Shown: positions 1 through 4,668 of the stretch, one piece after another
How the letters are laid out: the number at the start of each line of letters is the position of its first letter
How positions within the stretch are numbered: the first letter of the stretch is position 1
From: Evtepia sp.
GTDB taxonomy: Bacteria > Bacillota > Clostridia > Oscillospirales > Oscillospiraceae
DNA: 5,668 nt
Assembly: GCA_029256465.1 (NCBI GenBank)
Contig: JAQSXW010000061.1
Location: forward strand, 1-5,668
Direction of reading: 5' to 3'
The notes under the pieces: model-generated
Told to the model about the DNA's origin: nothing
Seen by the model: only the letters and a program-made list of their open reading frames with translations
Database searches by the model: none
Translations under genes and position numbers: made by a program

Positions 1-225
1 GAGAGCGGAGGCTTCGTGAAGGGTATAACGCTCCCGATGTTCAAACAAGGTCAGTTCGGAATACACCAAAAGCTGCGCACTCCCGGTCAGCTTGCTGGTC
101 TTCCGGCGGCAAGCCCTGGCCTTTACCGTCCGCTTCCCATAATCACGGGTCAGCACCGTGAGCAGCTTATCCGCTTCTTTATAATTGGTCTCTCTTAAAA
201 CAAGTCCCTGTGTTTTCAGGTACAT
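1..225 (-). CDS. recO: DNA repair protein RecO, N-terminal part (cut by window edge)
   Basis: Only the first 75 codons are present; the gene continues past position 1. RecO helps load RecA on single-stranded DNA, working with RecR in the RecFOR recombination pathway in the cytoplasm. The visible part begins MYLKTQGLVLRETNYKEADK and continues with a TRDYGKRTVKARACRRKTSKL stretch around residues 28-48. This is the usual RecO N-terminal OB-fold pattern: a start strand, a 'GLVLRxTxYxEaDK' segment, then 'G-(x)-ARG-x-RKxxSKL'. Where most RecO proteins have ARGARR, this one reads ARACRR, a mild deviation. The start is set by an AAGGTG ribosome binding site at 231-236, five bases before the ATG. It is the last gene seen in the run, 24 nt after yqzL. 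The catalytic or zinc-binding C-terminal features cannot be judged. Family assignment is confident from recognition of the N-terminus and from its place after era-yqzL. Confidence 0.9.
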   Translation of the reverse strand, partial: MYLKTQGLVLRETNYKEADKLLTVLTRDYGKRTVKARACRRKTSKLTGSAQLLVYSELTLFEHRERYTLHEASAL

Positions 226-244
226 ACTCTCACCTTATGTATCC

Positions 245-276
245 GCGAATCAGGCGGATTTGACCGCCTGATTCGC
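245..276 (-). repeat. Perfect 13-bp inverted repeat spanning the yqzL stop codon
   Basis: The arms GCGAATCAGGCGG (245-257) and CCGCCTGATTCGC (264-276) are exact reverse complements, separated by a 6-nt loop. The RNA would form a GC-rich hairpin containing the last codons and the TGA of yqzL. It ends eight bases before the recO ribosome binding site. No U-tract follows on the minus strand, so it is not a standard terminator. It may affect mRNA stability or recO translation, but that is inference. Confidence 0.75.
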
Positions 277-375
277 TTCTCTCTTCTCTTCCGCCTGCTT
301 GACATGGCGGTAGAGGGTATAACACACCGGAAGTCCGGTCTTATAAAACAAGTTCCAAAAATTTTCTGCTGTCAT
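250..375 (-). CDS. yqzL: YqzL-family small protein
   Basis: This short gene encodes 41 residues, beginning MTAENFWNLFYKTGLPVCYT and ending in a charged tail (residues 26-41, KQAEEKREANQAVKSA). The 'FWxLFxxTGxPxxYxLY' core at residues 6-22 is the signature of the YqzL-like family, whose Bacillus subtilis member also sits between era and recO. The start is well supported: AAAGGAGG at 383-390 lies seven bases before the ATG. The gene ends in TGA 24 nt before recO. No signal peptide or membrane segment is visible. The N-terminal half is aromatic and probably forms a small amphipathic helix. The function of the family is unknown to me; position suggests a link to Era or RecO, but this is inference only. 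The gene is short enough to be missed by automatic callers. Confidence 0.85.
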   Translation of the reverse strand: MTAENFWNLFYKTGLPVCYTLYRHVKQAEEKREANQAVKSA

Positions 376-403
376 ATGAGCGCCTCCTTTTGGATTTGCA
401 GCT

Positions 404-430
404 ACTATAGCTTGACAGCTTTTCCGTCAC
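404..430 (-). promoter_or_regulatory. Weak candidate internal promoter before yqzL-recO
   Basis: In the 88-nt gap after era, the minus strand carries TATAGT (404-409), a 5/6 match to the sigma-A -10 box. GTGACG (425-430) is a 4/6 match to the -35 box, with a 15-bp spacer, shorter than the ideal 17. This gap is the longest in the gene run, so a secondary start for yqzL-recO is plausible. The match is weak and could be chance. Confidence 0.2.
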
Positions 431-463
431 TTTATGAGCGGTAAATCTTTTCTATTTTTTCAC

Positions 464-1357
464 TTACTCATCTCGATAGCCAAAGTTGCGAATGAGATTC
501 ACATTATCCCGCCAGTTTTCCTTGACCTTCACCCAGGTCTCCAAATAGACCTTGGTTCCCATAAAATGTTCTACATCTTGTCTGGCATAAGTTGAAATTT
601 TTTTCAGCATCGCACCTTGCTTGCCAATAATAATCCCTTTATGTGAGTCCCTTTCACAATAGATCGTAACATGAAGGTCAATGATGCCGGAGTCACGCTC
701 GGAAAATTTGGTTACCTCCACTGCTGTGCCGTGGGGAATCTCTTTATCTAGCAACAGGAGCAGTTTTTCTCGTACAATTTCCGCACAGATTTGCCGTTCT
801 GGTTGGTCAGTAACCATGTCTTCCGGAAAGAGCTGCGGGCCTTCTGGTAAAAATGCGGAAAGTAACTCCAACAGTTCCGATACTCCCTCTCCTTTTTTTG
901 CAGAAACTGGCAAAATTGCCTGAAAGGAATGTGCCTCACTATAGACTTTCATCACAGTGAGCAGCTCTTCCTTGGGTACCGTATCAATTTTATTGATGAC
1001 CAGAATGGATGGCAAACCCAAATCACGGATCCGATCAATCAGTTCCTGCTCTGGCGCACCGATGTTTGGAATTGGTTCCACGATGAGTACTACAGCGTCC
1101 ACGTCTGCGACACTTCTTCTCACGACATCCACCATATAATCACCCAAACGGGATCTCGGTTTATGCAGACCAGGCGTGTCCATAAATACAAACTGGCAGT
1201 CTCCCTTATTCAGCACCGCCAGAATCCGATTGCGGGTAGTCTGCGGTTTATTGGAGACAATGGCAATTTTTTCTCCCACCAAGGCATTGGTTAGCGTTGA
1301 TTTTCCCACGTTGGGTCTGCCACACAAGGTGATGAACCCCGATTTTTTGATATCCAT
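464..1357 (-). CDS. era: GTPase Era, 16S rRNA-binding ribosome assembly factor
   Basis: Era binds GTP and the 3' end of 16S rRNA during late 30S subunit assembly. The 297-residue product is the normal family length and has both domains. The GTPase domain shows G1 GRPNVGKS (residues 13-20), the G2 region KPQTTRN (37-43), G3 DTPG (60-63), G4 NKID (122-125) and G5 SAK (152-154). The C-terminal KH RNA-binding domain (about 200-290) carries the GxxG loop as GKQG (245-248), within a GIIIGKQG stretch, and ends in NFGYRDE. All key nucleotide-binding residues are intact. The start at 1357 is followed at once by the conserved 'SGFITLCGRPNVGKS' beginning. Its ribosome binding site is only moderate (GAGG, about ten bases upstream). 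It lies 43 nt after ybeY and 88 nt before yqzL. Its neighbours PhoH and YbeY act in the same rRNA maturation process. Confidence 0.97.
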   Translation of the reverse strand: MDIKKSGFITLCGRPNVGKSTLTNALVGEKIAIVSNKPQTTRNRILAVLNKGDCQFVFMDTPGLHKPRSRLGDYMVDVVRRSVADVDAVVLIVEPIPNIGAPEQELIDRIRDLGLPSILVINKIDTVPKEELLTVMKVYSEAHSFQAILPVSAKKGEGVSELLELLSAFLPEGPQLFPEDMVTDQPERQICAEIVREKLLLLLDKEIPHGTAVEVTKFSERDSGIIDLHVTIYCERDSHKGIIIGKQGAMLKKISTYARQDVEHFMGTKVYLETWVKVKENWRDNVNLIRNFGYRDE

Positions 1358-1400
1358 ATTAGGTCGTCCTCAACTTTCTTTGAGCATTTTTCTGATTTCT

Positions 1401-1904
1401 TTAGTCTTCCCTTGTCGTTCCTAGTGTATTTAAAATGGCTTCTTCTCGCTTTCTCATGAGGGCCTTGTCCGGTCCTTCATCCAAATGATCATAGCCTAGT
1501 AGATGTAAGGCAGAATGCACAACTAGATAGCAAAGCTCACGATGTTCGCTATGTCCGTATTCCGTTGCCTGCTGCTTCATGCGATCTAAATTTAGCACCA
1601 TATCTCCCAAAACAGTCAGTCCAGTACCGGGGTCAGCCCAGGTTTTCTCTCTCAGTGCTTCTCCCGGACGAAGTCCCAGCATGGGAAAGGACAACACATC
1701 GGTCGGTGCATCAATCTGACGCTGCTCCTTGTTTATCTCTTGTATCCCAATGTCATCCGTGAACAGTACATTGACTTCACAAGGGACCGTTACTTCTTCT
1801 GAATCTAGAACCGTATGAATCACTTTCCGCACAAGAGCCGCCTTTGTTTTTTGTCCCGCAATTGGTACATCGGAATCTACGGTAATACGATGGGTCGTCC
1901 ACAT
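1401..1904 (-). CDS. ybeY: Endoribonuclease YbeY (rRNA maturation factor)
   Basis: YbeY is a single-strand metallo-endoribonuclease-type protein needed for 16S rRNA 3'-end maturation and ribosome quality control. The 167-residue product has the zinc-binding signature HSALHLLGYDH, giving ligands H130, H134 and H140. Upstream it has the conserved NKEQR segment (58-62, with the invariant Arg at 62) and TDVLSFP (68-74), then LGDMVLN (99-105). The first motif position after the His is Ser rather than the more usual Gly. The frame is open further upstream to an ATG at 1973, inside phoH. The start at 1904 is preferred because AGGAG (1912-1916) lies seven bases before it, and because the family normally begins close to this point. 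It starts 16 nt after the phoH stop codon, and the two proteins are known or predicted partners in several bacteria. Confidence 0.95.
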   Translation of the reverse strand: MWTTHRITVDSDVPIAGQKTKAALVRKVIHTVLDSEEVTVPCEVNVLFTDDIGIQEINKEQRQIDAPTDVLSFPMLGLRPGEALREKTWADPGTGLTVLGDMVLNLDRMKQQATEYGHSEHRELCYLVVHSALHLLGYDHLDEGPDKALMRKREEAILNTLGTTRED

Positions 1905-1920
1905 AACAAAGCTCCTCTCC

Positions 1921-2904
1921 TTATCGGCGCATTGACTTTTTATCCGTCTTGTGCCGATTTTCGTCCTCTTCATAGGCTTTGATGATTTTCTGCACGATTA
2001 CGTGACGAACCACATCACTTTCGGTTAAGCGGCAGATGGAAATATCCTCAATCCCGTATAACACCCGCATGGCTTCCTTGAGACCGGACGCCTTGTCCGT
2101 TGGCAGGTCAATTTGCGTAATATCACCAGTAATGACAATTTTAGAACCGAACCCCAAACGGGTAAGGAACATCTTCATTTGCTCTTTGGATGTATTTTGC
2201 GCCTCATCCAAAATGATAAAAGAGTCATCCAACGTTCGGCCTCTCATATAAGCCAGAGGTGCTACTTCAATGTTACCCCGCTCTAAATACTTGGCATAGT
2301 TATCTGCGCCCAGCATTTCAAAGAGTGCATCATAGAGGGGACGCAGATAAGGATCGACCTTGCTCTGCAAGTCTCCCGGGAGAAAACCAAGCCGTTCTCC
2401 TGCTTCAACCGCAGGGCGGGTTAAAATAATGCGATTTACCTGTTTTGCTCGGAAGGCAGCCACCGCAGCGGCAACGGCCAGATAAGTCTTTCCGGTACCG
2501 GCAGGACCCACTCCTAGTGTGATTGTGCTTTTTTGAATTGCCTCAATGTATTGCTTCTGTCCTACCGTTTTCGCTTTGACTGGTTTTCCCTTGGCAGTGA
2601 TACACAATACATCTTTTGCCATCTCGCAGAACTTATCTTCATTCCCGCTTTTCACCAATTCAACCAGATAACGTACATTTTGTTCATTGATGCTCTCACC
2701 TCGGGCAGACAAGGTAAGCAGTGACTCCACTGCTCGCACTCCCTGCATCACCTGTTCCGCCTCACCGCTGATTTTGAGTTGGTCGCCTCGATTGACCACG
2801 GTCACACCTAAGGCTTGTTCTAAGATCCGCATATTTTGATCAAATGAACCAAAAATATCAACGGCTTCTTCCATGCGTTCAATGTTTACAATTTGTTCCA
2901 GCAT
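1921..2904 (-). CDS. phoH: PhoH-family ATPase
   Basis: This is a cytoplasmic P-loop ATPase of the PhoH/YbeZ family, related to RecD-like helicase cores and linked to RNA metabolism with YbeY. It has 327 residues, typical for the family. A KH-like N-terminal module covers about residues 14-65. The ATPase core contains Walker A GPAGTGKT (133-140), the family block TRPAVEAGERLGFLPGDLQ (162-180), Walker B IILDEAQN (230-237, Asp233/Glu234) and a TGDITQIDLP block (259-268) containing the sensor residues. The C-terminus is charged and basic (KTDKKSMRR). The start at 2904 has GGAAGG about ten bases upstream; a second ATG at codon 11 lacks a ribosome binding site. It lies 43 nt after yqfD and 16 nt before ybeY. 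The B. subtilis 7TM-HD gene pgpH, which I recall as following phoH, is absent here. The name PhoH is historical and does not prove phosphate regulation. Confidence 0.95.
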   Translation of the reverse strand: MLEQIVNIERMEEAVDIFGSFDQNMRILEQALGVTVVNRGDQLKISGEAEQVMQGVRAVESLLTLSARGESINEQNVRYLVELVKSGNEDKFCEMAKDVLCITAKGKPVKAKTVGQKQYIEAIQKSTITLGVGPAGTGKTYLAVAAAVAAFRAKQVNRIILTRPAVEAGERLGFLPGDLQSKVDPYLRPLYDALFEMLGADNYAKYLERGNIEVAPLAYMRGRTLDDSFIILDEAQNTSKEQMKMFLTRLGFGSKIVITGDITQIDLPTDKASGLKEAMRVLYGIEDISICRLTESDVVRHVIVQKIIKAYEEDENRHKTDKKSMRR

Positions 2905-2947
2905 GTTACCTGTTCCTTCCTTTTGACCTTAAGCATTCGCAGAAAAT

Positions 2948-4195
2948 TCATTGTGTATTGACAGTTCCACTTTCCAGCCTCTCTGGTTGCGGCGACGCTT
3001 CCAATAAAACCATCTGACCAATTTGCTCCGAACATTCTGCAAGCAGGGTCACTTCCAGAAAACCATCCACCTGCCTTGATACGAAATCTGTTCTGAGGAT
3101 TTCACCTTCTTCACCGATATACGCACGGAGGTTGTTTAGGAGCGCCTCCCGCAGCATCACCTCTGCAGCTTCTACTTCAAGCTCCTCATCCAGCAGTTCA
3201 TACTGTCGGAACGTCTCTTTTTCCAAGCTAATGGGCAAAATACTTCCATCGGATAGCACCCAAGTTTTTGTCGTGGTTATTTTATCATACTTGGAGAAAG
3301 AAATTCCACCGTTTCGATAAAATTTCACCCGGTTGCCCAGTAGATTCACAGCCCACCGGCTCTCTTCCTCTCCAGTTGGCTGTTTTACTTGCGCTAATAG
3401 CGGAATCTTTGCCTTCAGCGTACGCCAGGTTCTGGCATCAACGCGCCCCTGTGCATGCACCAGACTGGTTCCCAAATCTGCATTACTGTAAGCTGCCTCC
3501 TGAATGTCAATGAGACCGCTAATGAGGATTTCTCCCTCCATTACGGTATCCCCCTTCTTCACAAGGGGATCGCCCTTCCTTACCTCTAAATTCGTAATGA
3601 TTCCTGTGGCAGTTGAAACAACATTGGTTGGCTTGCTCTCATCTACCAATTCTGGTTTTGGTGCCCGCTCCCGTACAATGACCTCCGCTCGAGTCCCATG
3701 CAGATTCAAGGAAAAAAAGCTAAGCTCTCTCATGCCAAGGAGCATTTGATTTGCTAGTTCCCTTCGGTCAATGGAGGGTCCGTAAACGCCTGGTTTCACT
3801 CCATATTGCCTCAGTTGAGAAAGAATCTCTGCACTGCTCACCCTTTCATTCCCTTCCACATCAATCACAAACACAAAACGCGAAAAAACGCAGAGGGATA
3901 GTATGAACAACCCTACTCCCACTAGCAAAGCATATCGCTTCCGAAATCGAGTCAAAAAAAAGGGCAAGCCATTCCGCTTCTCCTCCACGACGGTACACTG
4001 GCAGCGTGTTCCTATCTGCCTTACAGTCTGCACCCCCCTGCGCGTCACCGTAAGCGCTACGGTAAAGGGCTCTCTCCAATCCACAGCCCAAAAAAGAAGG
4101 TTTGCCTTGGCACAACTGTTAATAAAGCGTTCTAAGTCGGCTCCGGTGACCACCACAGTCACAGTACCGCGCAGAAATAGGATTAGCCACTTCAT
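2948..4195 (-). CDS. yqfD: Sporulation protein YqfD, membrane-anchored
   Basis: The 415-residue protein matches the YqfD sporulation family (about 400 residues in B. subtilis), known from sporulation gene sets but without a firmly defined biochemical role. An N-terminal cytoplasmic part (1-85, beginning MKWLILFLRGTVTVVVTG) is followed by one clear membrane segment at about 88-110, flanked by RFRKRY on the inner side. The rest would lie outside the membrane. Residues 108-177 (VIDVEGNERVSSAEIL onward, ending VIVRERAP) resemble a POTRA-like module. Residues 191-229 have a G-I-I-x-x-L-x-V-x-x-G-D-x-L-V-x-x-G-D-x-V pattern like a lipoyl or HlyD-type barrel; both are my reading. The frame stays open upstream, but the start at 4195 is chosen because AGGAGG (4203-4208) lies seven bases before it. 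That site overlaps the yqfC stop codon by two bases, suggesting translational coupling. Confidence 0.92.
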   Translation of the reverse strand: MKWLILFLRGTVTVVVTGADLERFINSCAKANLLFWAVDWREPFTVALTVTRRGVQTVRQIGTRCQCTVVEEKRNGLPFFLTRFRKRYALLVGVGLFILSLCVFSRFVFVIDVEGNERVSSAEILSQLRQYGVKPGVYGPSIDRRELANQMLLGMRELSFFSLNLHGTRAEVIVRERAPKPELVDESKPTNVVSTATGIITNLEVRKGDPLVKKGDTVMEGEILISGLIDIQEAAYSNADLGTSLVHAQGRVDARTWRTLKAKIPLLAQVKQPTGEEESRWAVNLLGNRVKFYRNGGISFSKYDKITTTKTWVLSDGSILPISLEKETFRQYELLDEELEVEAAEVMLREALLNNLRAYIGEEGEILRTDFVSRQVDGFLEVTLLAECSEQIGQMVLLEASPQPERLESGTVNTQ

Positions 4196-4202
4196 GCTCT
4201 CA

Positions 4203-4209
4203 CCTCCTA
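4203..4209 (-). promoter_or_regulatory. yqfD ribosome binding site overlapping the yqfC stop codon
   Basis: The minus strand reads TAGGAGG: the TAG stop of yqfC (4207-4209) shares two bases with the AGGAGG site of yqfD (4203-4208). The ATG at 4195 is seven bases further on. This fixes the yqfD start and fits translational coupling of the pair. Confidence 0.85.
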
Positions 4210-4494
4210 CATCAGTTCTATCCTGTCTAACCAACCAGTGATCAGCAGTTCTCGCTCACGCATAGCCCGAATCTCGAGATCTTGACCCTGAATCCGGAGC
4301 ACCCATTTCCCTCCGTCCACGTGAATTTCCTCCTTGCTACAGGATAAAATCCCCCGGTAATTCTCCATCCGAAGCTCGCGGTCTCCAATCAGTTCCAGAC
4401 AAGGCAGTCCGGCCACGGTATCGCCCGGTAAATCCAGTAAGACAGAGGCCTTTTCCAGCAAGCCTTCTTTTCTTCTCTTTTCTTTACTTTCCAT
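4207..4494 (-). CDS. yqfC: Sporulation protein YqfC (YabP/YqfC family)
   Basis: The 95-residue product begins MESKEKRRKEGLLEKASVLL and belongs to the YabP/YqfC family, small beta-rich sporulation proteins of about 90-100 residues. Recognisable parts are a basic start, then LDLPGDTVAGLPCLELIGDR (about 20-39), the 'ENYRGILSCSKEEIHV' segment (about 44-59) and a C-terminal 'GWLDRIELM' strand. No signal peptide or membrane helix is visible. In B. subtilis the yqfC-yqfD pair is transcribed by the mother-cell factor sigma-E; family function is otherwise poorly defined. The frame is open to an ATG at 4548, but the start at 4494 is chosen because AGGAGG (4500-4505) lies five bases before it. The extra upstream residues would also be encoded by the palindrome. 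It is the first gene after the citrate synthase terminator and is followed by yqfD after 11 nt. Confidence 0.92.
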   Translation of the reverse strand: MESKEKRRKEGLLEKASVLLDLPGDTVAGLPCLELIGDRELRMENYRGILSCSKEEIHVDGGKWVLRIQGQDLEIRAMRERELLITGWLDRIELM

Positions 4495-4512
4495 CGTTTC
4501 CTCCTCATACGC

Positions 4513-4527
4513 AGACAACGGTTGTCT
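4513..4527. promoter_or_regulatory. 15-bp perfect palindrome in the yqfC leader, possible operator
   Basis: AGACAACGGTTGTCT has perfect 7-bp arms around one central base. It ends seven bases before the yqfC ribosome binding site and 18 bases before its ATG. As DNA it looks like a dimeric repressor site. As RNA it could form a short 6-bp hairpin with a 3-nt loop. I do not recognise it as the site of a known regulator. The function is inference; the symmetry is plain in the sequence. Confidence 0.45.
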
Positions 4528-4598
4528 AAACATATGACGAAATCTCATAATCTTTGCCTGTCCACCTCATTCCGAAGCAGCCTTTGTACGCTCTTACA

Positions 4599-4642
4599 CA
4601 AAAATAAAGCGCGCAGGAAAGCCAAGACGGCTTTCCTGCGCG
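4599..4642 (-). terminator. Intrinsic terminator of the citrate synthase gene
   Basis: A perfect 14-bp stem (arms CGCGCAGGAAAGCC at 4610-4623 and GGCTTTCCTGCGCG at 4629-4642) with a 5-nt loop is followed on the minus strand by CTTTATTTTTGTG. It begins 26 nt after the citrate synthase stop codon. It separates that gene from the yqfC-recO run. The plus-strand side has only a weak T-rich tail, so it is mainly one-directional. Confidence 0.93.
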
Positions 4643-4668
4643 GTATTCTTTCTAATTTTACATGCTGA

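Noticed and set aside
16..198. Plus-strand open frame of 60 codons opposite recO
   Set aside because: The minus strand here encodes a recognisable RecO N-terminus with its own ribosome binding site, so the plus-strand frame is a shadow.
412..446. Plus-strand TTGACA (412-417) as a promoter -35 box
   Set aside because: No -10 box occurs at 16-18 bp, and no plus-strand gene lies downstream.
929..1294. Plus-strand open frame of 121 codons opposite era
   Set aside because: It lies wholly antisense to the intact Era GTPase domain, has no recognisable domain, and is best explained as a shadow of the coding strand.
1362..1386. Short hairpin (CTCAA/TTGAG on the minus strand) before era
   Set aside because: It has only five base pairs and a 6-nt loop. 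Although it touches the era ribosome binding site, it is too weak to claim as a regulatory element.
3903..4241. Plus-strand open frame of 112 codons opposite the yqfD start
   Set aside because: It is antisense to the YqfD N-terminus and crosses the yqfC/yqfD junction. The composition is Ser/Thr/Arg-rich, as expected for a reverse frame, with no family resemblance.
4583..4609. Sigma-E-like promoter before yqfC (CGTACAAA at 4583-4590, similar to CATACAAT)
   Set aside because: The -10-like element fits 6 of 8, but the only -35-like stretch is the T-rich terminator tail and the spacing is short. A sigma-E start is expected from B. subtilis, but this site is not good enough to call.
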